From Clostridium sporogenes (GTDB lineage Bacteria > Bacillota > Clostridia > Clostridiales > Clostridiaceae): a stretch of 64,000 nucleotides of DNA. How positions within the stretch are numbered: the first letter of the stretch is position 1; the number at the start of each line of letters is the position of its first letter. The stretch is from the NCBI RefSeq assembly GCF_001020205.1, contig NZ_CP011663.1, positions 372,001 to 436,000 of the forward strand. The letters are read 5' to 3'. The position numbers and the translations under genes are program-made. Positions 9,421 to 17,074 of the stretch are shown here, one piece after another. The notes under the pieces were generated by a model. The model was not told the DNA's origin, searched no databases, and saw only the letters and a program-made list of their open reading frames with translations.

Positions 9421-10102
9421 TGCAGAGACAATATCCAATTCTGTTGCTACAAAAATAGCATCAGAATTAAATTTGGATAATGATAAAAAAGAAGTTATAT
9501 CTTACGGAACTTTTGCTTTTTTTCAAACTATATTTTCTATATTTCTTATAATTATGTTTGGATATGTATTTAATATTCAAATTGAGGCTTTGCTGATATC
9601 CTTTACAATAAGCATACTAAGAAAGTTTTCTGGTGGAGTACATGCTACTTCTCCAAATAATTGTGCTGTTATAGGAACAATTGTTTGTGTTGGGTTTGCT
9701 ATAATAGTAGTATTTTTAACAAGTTCATTAGTTAATTTAGATATATTATTATTTTTAGGGGTAATTATTTTTGTATGGTCTTACTATATTATTTATAAAT
9801 TAGCTCCTGTAGACTCTAAGGCTAAACCTATAAAGAAATCTAAAAAAATAAAAAGGCTTAAAAAAAGCTCCATTATAACATTAAGTGTTTATTTAGTTAT
9901 TATACTAATTAATTTTGTTTTATATTATAAAATGGGGAATAAAAAATTTATAATATATTCTTTATGTGTATATAGTGGAATAGTATGGCAAACATTTACT
10001 CTTACACAATATGGGCATTTAGTATTGAAAAAATTAGATGATTTTTTGAGTTATATAATAGATACTACAAAGGGGGACAAAAATCATGAAAAAATTAAGT
10101 AA
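9413..10102 (+). CDS. agrB: AgrB accessory gene regulator peptidase (locus 1)
   Basis: 229-aa membrane cysteine endopeptidase that trims AgrD and forms the thiolactone ring of the autoinducing peptide. The catalytic pair is at H77 and C84 within RKFSGGVHATSPNNC, exactly the staphylococcal spacing. Several helices follow, then a lysine-rich loop (KKSKKIKRLKKS, about 139-152). It overlaps the 155-aa gene upstream and the agrD start downstream (17 nt), so all three should be translated as a unit. Its C-terminal tail is about 20 residues longer than that of the second AgrB. Confidence 0.93.
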   Translation: MINAETISNSVATKIASELNLDNDKKEVISYGTFAFFQTIFSIFLIIMFGYVFNIQIEALLISFTISILRKFSGGVHATSPNNCAVIGTIVCVGFAIIVVFLTSSLVNLDILLFLGVIIFVWSYYIIYKLAPVDSKAKPIKKSKKIKRLKKSSIITLSVYLVIILINFVLYYKMGNKKFIIYSLCVYSGIVWQTFTLTQYGHLVLKKLDDFLSYIIDTTKGDKNHEKIK

Positions 10103-10220
10103 AAAGGTATTAATGCTAGTTGCAACATTTACAACTCTTCTTGCATCCGTAGTAGCATCATCAGCGTGCGTTTGGTGCGTGTATCAACCTGAAGAGCCAA
10201 AATGTTTAAGAGAAGAATAA
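10086..10220 (+). CDS. agrD: AgrD autoinducing peptide precursor (locus 1)
   Basis: 44-codon gene found by reading past agrB, with an AAAGGGGG site. Layout is a basic, hydrophobic leader (residues 1-25), the core SACVWCVY at 26-33 and the charged AgrB-recognition tail QPEEPKCLREE. By position against other clostridial AgrD proteins the ring would start at C28 and probably close on V32 (CVWCV). Unusually there are two further cysteines, C31 inside the core and C40 in the tail. A terminator follows at 10226. Confidence 0.9.
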   Translation: MKKLSKKVLMLVATFTTLLASVVASSACVWCVYQPEEPKCLREE

Positions 10221-10225
10221 AAGAA

Positions 10226-10256
10226 AAAGATCAGTTTATAACTGATCTTTCTTATT
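10226..10256 (+). terminator. Terminator after agrD (locus 1)
   Basis: AAAGATCAGTT and AACTGATCTTT form an 11-bp stem around TAT, with the stem running into T-rich sequence. It would cut agr cassette 1 off from the cyclic di-GMP gene unless read-through occurs. Confidence 0.7.
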
Positions 10257-10308
10257 AAATATATATAAATAAAAATATTTATTTTGTGAGAACATGAGGT
10301 AGCAGAAA

Positions 10309-11997
10309 ATGAGTAAAATGCAAGATGATAAAATAAATGACATAGTATCTATAGTAAAGTTGTCTATGTTATTATTTTCAGCAATAATATTTTTTAAAAG
10401 ATTTTTTTATTATAATAGTTCATCAAATATATATTCTTATTATAGTTTGATATCAGTAACATTTGTGGTTCTTTTATTTTTATTAATATATGGAATATGG
10501 GCATTCCCTAAGAACAATAGGATTAGTGATAGATATATAAAATATGTGTATTTGATGGAAAATTTAATTTTTATTTTTATAATTCTTATTCTAATACATA
10601 TATCTGGGTGCTATGCTAGCGAATATAAATTTTTATTTTTATTTATTATTATTATAACAACTATACAATTAGGAATGAAGCAGGGAATAATAATAGCTTG
10701 TTTAGCTTCATTGATTATTTTAATTATGGATATTATATGCGTGCCTAATTTAATAGTTAATGAATATTTTGAGCAGGATTTGATATTAGCAGGAGTGTTT
10801 ATACTTACAGCTTGGCCTTTAGGTTTTTATGTAAAGGTGGAAAGTGAACACATTAAAAAACTTGAAAGTTTAGTTAATAAAGATGGGCTTACAAATGTAT
10901 ATAATCATAGATTTTTTCATGATGCCTTAAGCAAAGAAATAATAGAGTGTGAAGAAAAAAATGAAGCTCTTTCTATGATATTTATTGATATAGACTATTT
11001 CAAACATTATAACGATTTATATGGTCATCAAAAAGGAGATAAGGTACTTAAAACTATAGGTGAAATATTGAAAAATAATACAAGAGAAGAAGACATAGTA
11101 GCAAGATATGGAGGAGAAGAATTTGCCATACTATTACCTAGTACTTCAGAGGAAGAAGCTATTAATATAGCGGAAAAAATAAGGAGAAAGACAGAATATA
11201 CTTATTTTGAAGGTGAAGAAAATCAGCCTAATGGTAATTTAACGGTATCAATGGGGATATCTGTATATCCTTATAAAGCTAAGAGTGATATGGAGCTTAT
11301 TAAGAGTGCTGACGATGCTCTTTATAGAGCTAAATTTTTTAATAAAAATAGGGTTGAAGCTTATACTTCTATTTTAGATGAACTTAAAAATGATATCGAT
11401 GAAAAACACATAGATCTGGTTACATCAATAAAGACATTAATAAGTGTTATCAATGCTAAGGATAGATATACATATGGGCATGTTGAAAGGGTAGTTCTTT
11501 ATAGTAGATTATTGGCGGACAAGCTTAAATTATCTGCAGAGGATAAAAAAATTTTTATATATGGAGCCTATATGCATGATATAGGTAAAATAAATATTTC
11601 AAGGGAGATATTAAATAAAAAGATGCCTTTAATAAAAGAAGAATGGGAAATACTGAAACAGCATCCTGTAAATGGAGTTGAAATAATAAAACCTGTCAGT
11701 TCCCTTCAGAATATTTCTGATTTAATATTACATCATCATGAAAGATATGATGGAAAAGGTTATCCAGATAATCTTAAAGGGGACAATATACCTTTTCTTG
11801 CTAGAGCATTAACGGTAGTAGATAGTTTTGATGCTATGACTTCTAATAGACCTTATAATAGAAGAAAGACTTATGAAGAGGCTATTGAAGAACTAAAAAG
11901 GTGTAGTGGTACTCAATTTGATTCATATATTGCAGAAAAGTTTATAGAGGTTATTATAGAAAATAAGGATAGTTTTGATGATTTAAGTTTATTATAA
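10309..11997 (+). CDS. Membrane GGDEF/HD-GYP cyclic di-GMP protein with agr-island sensor domain
   Basis: 562 aa. Residues 15-178 are a multi-helix membrane domain homologous to those of the two kinases in this island; the shared signature runs through YKFLFLFIIIITTIQ, NEYFEQDLIL and AGVFILTAWPLGFYVK. Residues 190-350 are a GGDEF diguanylate cyclase with intact GGEEF at 268-272 and an RxxD inhibitory site (REED, 259-262). Residues 370-560 are an HD-GYP phosphodiesterase with HD at 423-424 and HHERYDGKGYP at 476-486. Both enzymatic halves keep their motifs, so it could make and break cyclic di-GMP. It lies 88 bp past agrD of locus 1, suggesting that peptide signalling feeds into it. Confidence 0.9.
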   Translation: MSKMQDDKINDIVSIVKLSMLLFSAIIFFKRFFYYNSSSNIYSYYSLISVTFVVLLFLLIYGIWAFPKNNRISDRYIKYVYLMENLIFIFIILILIHISGCYASEYKFLFLFIIIITTIQLGMKQGIIIACLASLIILIMDIICVPNLIVNEYFEQDLILAGVFILTAWPLGFYVKVESEHIKKLESLVNKDGLTNVYNHRFFHDALSKEIIECEEKNEALSMIFIDIDYFKHYNDLYGHQKGDKVLKTIGEILKNNTREEDIVARYGGEEFAILLPSTSEEEAINIAEKIRRKTEYTYFEGEENQPNGNLTVSMGISVYPYKAKSDMELIKSADDALYRAKFFNKNRVEAYTSILDELKNDIDEKHIDLVTSIKTLISVINAKDRYTYGHVERVVLYSRLLADKLKLSAEDKKIFIYGAYMHDIGKINISREILNKKMPLIKEEWEILKQHPVNGVEIIKPVSSLQNISDLILHHHERYDGKGYPDNLKGDNIPFLARALTVVDSFDAMTSNRPYNRRKTYEEAIEELKRCSGTQFDSYIAEKFIEVIIENKDSFDDLSLL

Positions 11998-12160
11998 TGA
12001 AGGTACATGTCAATTATGCAGATAAAATGAGCAATATTCATTTTACTATGGCCATTCTTCTCTAATCTGTACTAATGCAATAGAAACTATATTAAAGGCT
12101 AAATACAGTATTTGAAATAAATAGATAATGTTGGTACAATCCAATTGTATGTAGATAAAT

Positions 12161-12203
12161 CCTATTGTAAATGCAAAATTTGCACTTATAATAGGGTTTT
12201 TTA
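12161..12203 (+). terminator. Terminator after the GGDEF/HD-GYP gene
   Basis: CCTATT...TGCAAA pairs with TTTGCA...AATAGG, with small internal mismatches, followed by a seven-T tract. It ends just upstream of the SD of the acetyltransferase gene. Confidence 0.7.
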
Positions 12204-12227
12204 TTATGTTAGGGAGGATTAATTTTA

Positions 12228-12737
12228 ATGGGAGATAATAATGTAGAGCTGAGACAAGAAGTCTTTAAATCAGATGCTTCAATAATTGCTAATTGGTTAG
12301 AAGATACTGAAATAACACAATATTTAAATGAAAAACAAAATGTAAGCAAAAGTATTAAAGATATAATGTATAGAATAAATATGCCTATTCTTACTCATTT
12401 ATTTAATCAGAATGGTAGTTTTTTCATGGTAACAACTAATGAAAAGGAACCTGTAGGATTTTTAAGACTTGTTCCTAAGAATAGTATTGCAGAAATGGTT
12501 ATAGTAATAGGAGATAAAGATAAATGGGGTAAAGGATTAGGGACTAATGCAATATTAGAAGGGTTAAAACATGCATTTTTTCAATGGAGAGTTGATGAAG
12601 TTGTTGCAAAAATTAATTTCAAAAATCAACGTTCAAGAAGGGTATTTAGAAAAATTGGATTTACAGAAGATAAGGAGTTAGCAAAAGAGATGCAATATTC
12701 TATGTCTATAAAGGAATTTTTACAATTAGTAGCATAA
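12228..12737 (+). CDS. GNAT family N-acetyltransferase
   Basis: 169-aa soluble acetyltransferase. The acetyl-CoA loop is seen as DKDKWGKGLGTNAILEGLK (about 96-114, R/Q-x-x-G-x-A variant), followed by FKNQRSRRVFRKIGFTED, the usual end of RimJ/RimL-like members. The substrate is unknown. GGGAGG precedes the ATG. It sits between cassette 1 and cassette 2 of the agr island without an obvious link to signalling. Confidence 0.85.
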   Translation: MGDNNVELRQEVFKSDASIIANWLEDTEITQYLNEKQNVSKSIKDIMYRINMPILTHLFNQNGSFFMVTTNEKEPVGFLRLVPKNSIAEMVIVIGDKDKWGKGLGTNAILEGLKHAFFQWRVDEVVAKINFKNQRSRRVFRKIGFTEDKELAKEMQYSMSIKEFLQLVA

Positions 12738-12826
12738 TACTAGTGTTAAATTTTTAGTAAAAAAGTATAGAAGGCATAAAATATATTTCTAAATTTACAT
12801 ATATGGATGAATAATAAAATAATAGT

Positions 12827-12858
12827 TATAAAAAGTCATATGCAATATAAATGTATAT
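12827..12858 (+). terminator. Probable terminator after acetyltransferase gene
   Basis: AAAAAG-T-CATAT pairs imperfectly with ATATG-T-CTTTTT, running into T-rich DNA. One mismatch interrupts the stem. Confidence 0.45.
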
Positions 12859-12947
12859 GTCTTTTTATTTATAATAAATATAGAATATAAATCCTTAATA
12901 ATTAATATAATTATTAAATAGGAATTATAGTTTAAATGGAACAAAAT

Positions 12948-12976
12948 TTGACATAAAATGATTTTTTATATAATAT
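12948..12976 (+). promoter_or_regulatory. Probable SigA promoter of agr-island cassette 2
   Basis: TTGACA at 12948 is followed by overlapping -10 candidates, TATAAT (15-bp spacer) or TAATAT (17-bp spacer). The implied leader to the 155-aa gene is about 155 nt. Confidence 0.5.
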
Positions 12977-13137
12977 AGAGTTAAAATTTGTTGTAAAAAC
13001 TAAATTTTTATAAAAATATGACGAAAATATCAATATAAGAAATAAAGAACATATTTTTTCTTGTCATTAATTTTATATAATAGAAAAATATGATATAATT
13101 ACATATAGATGTTATAAATGAAAAGGAAATAAAAAAT

Positions 13138-13605
13138 ATGCTTAAATTATCTATTTTAGAGTTTTTTTTAATATCAATACCAGAAACTTTTATATTTATG
13201 GTAGGGATTTATTTTTTATCAAAAAAAAAATTTTCCAAGAAAAGATTAATAATAATGGCATTGTTATTTGCGATAGAAAGCTATTGTGTTAGAATGTTAC
13301 CTATACATTTTGGGATTCATCTAGCTATAAATATTATTTTTTCAATAATAGTATCTGTTAATATTGGTAAAATATCCATTAAAGATGCCATTTCTTATAA
13401 TATGCTTATGATAATAATTCTATGTATAAGTGAGTTTGTAAGTATTTTTGTTTTAATTAAGGTATTTAAAATTAATAGGTCATTACTGAGTCTTACACCT
13501 ATCAATAAAGTAATAAATTTTATTCCCTATTTTATTTTATTTGCATTTAATGTTTTTCTTATAAACAAATTTATGGATAGAAGGAAACAATGTAATAATA
13601 TATAG
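13138..13605 (+). CDS. 155-aa membrane protein, AgrC-sensor-like without kinase (copy 2)
   Basis: Second of the three 155-residue membrane proteins. It keeps E8, PE near 15-16, the lysine-rich loop (SKKKFSKKR) and R-x-LPIHFGIH near 52-60, and has the same five helices. It is followed 11 bp later by a histidine kinase, with no agrB or agrD between them. Cassette 2 thus pairs this protein directly with a kinase. That argues its partner is the sensor kinase rather than AgrB, though it may instead be a leftover of a deletion. Confidence 0.65.
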   Translation: MLKLSILEFFLISIPETFIFMVGIYFLSKKKFSKKRLIIMALLFAIESYCVRMLPIHFGIHLAINIIFSIIVSVNIGKISIKDAISYNMLMIIILCISEFVSIFVLIKVFKINRSLLSLTPINKVINFIPYFILFAFNVFLINKFMDRRKQCNNI

Positions 13606-13616
13606 GAGTTAAATTA

Positions 13617-15467
13617 ATGAATTTAGATAAAATAAAAATTAAAAATTGGAGTCATGACAAAAAAATATATAATAGCATGTTGATAGTAAAATTTATTATA
13701 TTGCTTTTTTGTGTAGGTGCTATTTATTTAAAATATACAGAAAAGCATAAAGATAATATTTATAACAATTTTTATTTTGATGCATTAAATTTAGCTATTA
13801 TTATAATATGTTTAATTAGTATATATCTTATTTGGATGTTTATATCAATAAAAGCTTTTAAATTGAAAAAAATAAAAACAATTCAAGTCATAGAAAATAT
13901 CATATCAATTATAAGTTTTACAGTCATAATAATAATGTCAGGAAGTTATAAAAGTTCTTATAAGTTTTTATTTTTATTAGTTATAATTACTACTACAATA
14001 CAATTAGGAATGGAGTATGGAGTTATTACAGCAATTGTATCTTCCAGTATAGTATTAGCTATAGATTTAATACTGGCACCAAAGGCTCCTGTAAATGTAT
14101 ATTTTGAAACAGATTTAATTTTAGTAGGAGTTTTTATAATGACAGCTTGGCCTTTGGGATATTATGTGAATATTCAAAAAGAGGATTTAAGACAAAAAGA
14201 GGAAAAAGTAAATATATTAACTACAGAATTAGACCAGAAGGAAATGCAAAAAACATATATGGAGCAATTACTTATAAAAAATGAAAATTGTTATAATTTA
14301 CTTATAAAAAATTCAAAGGATGCTATATTAGTACATAGATTTGATAAGATTATATTTGCAAATGAAAGAGCAAAGCAAATGTTAGGTTATAAAGAAAATT
14401 ACAATTTTGAAGATACAGATATAAAAAATTTAATACCTAAGGGTGAGTATAGTATTATAAAAAATAAATTTCAAGATTTATATTGTGGTAATGAAAATAT
14501 AATTAAATTTCAGCATGGTGTAAATAACAATAAAGAGAAGAAGACAATACAAAATACATCTACTTATGTTATATATAATGGAATGCCTACAGTTTTGAGT
14601 ATACTACATGATATAACATCTAAAATACAAGTAGAAAAACTTGAACAAGATGTTAAAAAGAATATAGAATTATTAAATGAAAGTAGGGAATATAACAAAT
14701 TAATTACGGAATTTTTATCTAATATATCCCATGAATTAAAAACACCATTAAATGTGATTTTTACAGCAGTACAATTATTGGGATTTTATGAAAAAGACGT
14801 TGACTATGAAAAGGAAGATAAATATTTAAAACTAATAAAACAAAATTGTTATAGACTTATGAAATTGATAAATAACTTATTGGATACAACTAAATTAGAT
14901 TCAGGATATTTAAAATTAAATTTAGTTAATTATAATATAGTAAGCTTGATAGAAGAAATAACATTATCTGTAACATCCTACGCTGAAAGTAAGGAAATAA
15001 ATATTATATTTGATACAAATGTGGAAGAGAAGATTATTGCTGTGGATCCAGATAAAATAGAAAGAATTATTTTGAATTTACTTTCAAATTCTATAAAATT
15101 TACTAACCCTGGAGGTAATATATTTGTAAATGTAAAAGATTCTGAGGAGTATGTATATATACATGTAAAAGATACAGGGGTTGGGATACCTTCTGATAAA
15201 TTAGAATCTATATTTGAAAGATTTTTTCAGATAGATAAAACTTTAAAGAAAAATAAAGAGGGGACTGGTATAGGATTACACTTAGTTAAATCCTTTGTAG
15301 AGATGCATAAGGGGGAAGTTACTATAAATAGTGAACTAGGAAAAGGAACAGAATTTATAATAAAATTGCCTGCTATAGTTTGTAATAAGAATATAGAATC
15401 AAAGAATATAATTTATGAGGCTAATATAGAACGTATAAATATGGAATTTTCAGATATAACTCAATAA
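13617..15467 (+). CDS. Orphan sensor histidine kinase of agr-island cassette 2
   Basis: 616 aa. Residues 20-185 are the multi-helix domain shared with the proteins at 10309 and 17075 (YKFLFLLVIITTTIQLG, NVYFETDLILVG). A coiled linker (about 190-220) leads to a PAS domain (about 225-345) and a HisKA domain with the phospho-acceptor in NISHELKTPLN. The HATPase_c domain has NLLSNSIKFT, DTGVGIP and GTGIGLHLVK. The protein ends in a tail with MEFSDI that is conserved in the cassette 3 kinase. There is no response regulator alongside. Orphan clostridial kinases of this type are candidates for phosphorylating Spo0A; that link is inference. Confidence 0.88.
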   Translation: MNLDKIKIKNWSHDKKIYNSMLIVKFIILLFCVGAIYLKYTEKHKDNIYNNFYFDALNLAIIIICLISIYLIWMFISIKAFKLKKIKTIQVIENIISIISFTVIIIMSGSYKSSYKFLFLLVIITTTIQLGMEYGVITAIVSSSIVLAIDLILAPKAPVNVYFETDLILVGVFIMTAWPLGYYVNIQKEDLRQKEEKVNILTTELDQKEMQKTYMEQLLIKNENCYNLLIKNSKDAILVHRFDKIIFANERAKQMLGYKENYNFEDTDIKNLIPKGEYSIIKNKFQDLYCGNENIIKFQHGVNNNKEKKTIQNTSTYVIYNGMPTVLSILHDITSKIQVEKLEQDVKKNIELLNESREYNKLITEFLSNISHELKTPLNVIFTAVQLLGFYEKDVDYEKEDKYLKLIKQNCYRLMKLINNLLDTTKLDSGYLKLNLVNYNIVSLIEEITLSVTSYAESKEINIIFDTNVEEKIIAVDPDKIERIILNLLSNSIKFTNPGGNIFVNVKDSEEYVYIHVKDTGVGIPSDKLESIFERFFQIDKTLKKNKEGTGIGLHLVKSFVEMHKGEVTINSELGKGTEFIIKLPAIVCNKNIESKNIIYEANIERINMEFSDITQ

Positions 15468-15479
15468 TATAATTATTAT

Positions 15480-15530
15480 AAAATAAATTCTCTAAAATTG
15501 TATTATACAATTTTAGAGAATTTATTTTAT
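15480..15530 (+). terminator. Terminator of cassette 2, 23-bp perfect stem
   Basis: The arms at 15480-15502 and 15506-15528 are exact reverse complements around a TTA loop. The right arm ends in TTTATTTT and more T-rich DNA. Confidence 0.85.
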
Positions 15531-15692
15531 TTTTATTTATTAAAACTTATATAAGTTTACAAGTTGATAAAAAAAACTTAGTATATATCCAAAAATGTTA
15601 AAATTTTAGTTAAATAGAAAAATAACCTTACATTAATTCCTAAAAGTGTTATAATTATAGTGTAAATACACTAATAAAGGAATGATTTAATT

Positions 15693-16160
15693 GTGTTGAA
15701 GATTGGTATAATAGAATTATTAATAAGATTAGCACCAGAATCTTTTTTGATTATCTTTGGAATGCAAGCTTTTAGCAATAGAAAAATAAATAAAAGTAAA
15801 TATATTTTAACTAGTATTTTGTTAGCTATAATTATGTACTCAACTAGGTTATTACCAATACATTATGGTGTACATACTATTTTAAATATTATAGCCATTA
15901 TATTAATATGTATATTTATAAATGAAATTACTACAATTAAAGCTATAACCTATTCTTTAATATTAATGAGTTTTTTAGCGCTAAGTGAGGCTTTAAATTT
16001 GTATCTCATATATAAAATATTTGGCGAAAATACAGCAAATATTTTAAATAATCCATTAAGAAAGTGTATTTATGCTATGCCATCTATTGCTATTTTAATG
16101 ATCGTAGTTTTATTTATTTTTAAAATAAACAATAGGAGAGTAAAGGATGTTTTTTATTGA
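15693..16160 (+). CDS. 155-aa membrane protein, AgrC-sensor-like without kinase (copy 3)
   Basis: Third 155-residue homologue. It conserves E8, PE at 15-16, the basic loop NRKINKSK, and RLLPIHYGVH near 52-61. The GTG start at 15693 is chosen because it lines up the N-terminus ML-K with the other two copies. The end overlaps agrB of locus 2 by 14 nt, the same order and coupling as in cassette 1. See copy 1 for the reasoning on function. Confidence 0.7.
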   Translation: MLKIGIIELLIRLAPESFLIIFGMQAFSNRKINKSKYILTSILLAIIMYSTRLLPIHYGVHTILNIIAIILICIFINEITTIKAITYSLILMSFLALSEALNLYLIYKIFGENTANILNNPLRKCIYAMPSIAILMIVVLFIFKINNRRVKDVFY

Positions 16161-16776
16161 AAAGATTTCAAATAAAATAGGAAGTGAAATCTCTAGTAAT
16201 TTAAGCTTTGACAAGGATACAAAAGAAATAATCACTTATGGAGCATTTGTGGTTTTGCAAACATTAATATGTTTTTTGTGTGTAGCATTTTTAGGATTTA
16301 TGTGTAATGTGTTTGTAGAATCTATAATTATTTCATTAACTTCAGCGATATATAGGAAATATTCAGGAGGAATACATGCTAATTCACCTAATAAATGTGC
16401 AATTTTTGGAGCAATCGTTTTTGTAGTATTAGCACTTTTGGTGAAAAATATTAATATAGGATTCAATCTAATATTTATATTTATAATTATTTTTGTATTT
16501 ATATATTCTTATTATATAGTTTATAAATTTGTTCCAGTAGATACTAAATCTAAACCTATAGAGGATGTAGATGAAAAGTTGAGATTAAAAAAATGTTCTT
16601 TTTTATCAATTAGTATTTTACTTTTAATAGAAATTTTACTTATATTATTATATTTAAAATACAATAATATTGCATTAATTTATTATGGAAGTTGTGTAAT
16701 AGCGGGAGTTCTTTGGCAAAGCTTTACACTTACTCCTGCAGCAAAAAAGATATTTTATAATATACTTATGGAATAA
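16147..16776 (+). CDS. agrB: AgrB accessory gene regulator peptidase (locus 2)
   Basis: 209-aa AgrB with catalytic H77 and C84 in YSGGIHANSPNKC, at the same residue numbers as in locus 1. Helices follow near 38-62, 87-105, 110-132 and 155-185. The match to locus 1 AgrB continues in FVPVDTKSKPIE, a conserved cytoplasmic loop, and in VLWQSFTLTP near the C-terminus. An 81-bp gap separates it from agrD, unlike the overlap seen in locus 1. Confidence 0.93.
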   Translation: MFFIEKISNKIGSEISSNLSFDKDTKEIITYGAFVVLQTLICFLCVAFLGFMCNVFVESIIISLTSAIYRKYSGGIHANSPNKCAIFGAIVFVVLALLVKNINIGFNLIFIFIIIFVFIYSYYIVYKFVPVDTKSKPIEDVDEKLRLKKCSFLSISILLLIEILLILLYLKYNNIALIYYGSCVIAGVLWQSFTLTPAAKKIFYNILME

Positions 16777-16857
16777 TAATATAATTTGCAAATTAATTAA
16801 ATATTGTTATATTAAAATTGAATATATAAAAATATAAAATTATAGGGAGGAATTACA

Positions 16858-16992
16858 ATGAAAAAACAATTAAAAGAAAAATGTGTAAAGGTTACTGCAA
16901 AATTACTTAAATCTGTAGCTTATTCTACAGCAGATTCAGCTTGTGTATTTGGTGCATATCAACCTAAAGAACCAAAGTCATTAAGAAAATAG
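16858..16992 (+). CDS. agrD: AgrD autoinducing peptide precursor (locus 2)
   Basis: 44 codons after AGGGAGG. The leader (1-26) is basic and amphipathic with C9, the core is SACVFGAY at 27-34, and the tail is QPKEPKSLRK. By alignment to locus 1 the predicted ring is CVFGA, starting at C29. The two precursors share SACV-x3-YQP-x-EPK-x-LR but differ in the ring, so they should make distinct peptides. The leader is much more charged than in locus 1. Confidence 0.9.
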   Translation: MKKQLKEKCVKVTAKLLKSVAYSTADSACVFGAYQPKEPKSLRK

Positions 16993-17002
16993 AATTTTTA
17001 AA

Positions 17003-17036
17003 TAGTGTATAGGTAAGGAAACTTACCTATACACTA
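17003..17036 (+). other. GAAA-capped hairpin between agrD (locus 2) and its kinase
   Basis: TAGTGTATAGGTAAG and CTTACCTATACACTA make a perfect 15-bp stem closed by a GAAA tetraloop (17018-17021). There is no T-tract, so it is probably not a simple terminator. It may stabilise the agrD message or be a processing or attenuation site. Confidence 0.65.
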
Positions 17037-17074
17037 TATGTTTATATATTAATATGACAGTGAGTGTGAGGTAT

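Noticed and set aside
12000..12160. Gap after the GGDEF/HD-GYP gene checked for another agrD-like peptide
   Set aside because: No frame with the SAC core and EP tail in any reading frame.
13606..13616. Cassette 2 searched for a hidden agrD between the 155-aa gene and the kinase
   Set aside because: Only 11 bases separate the genes, and no such peptide lies in the flanks I read.
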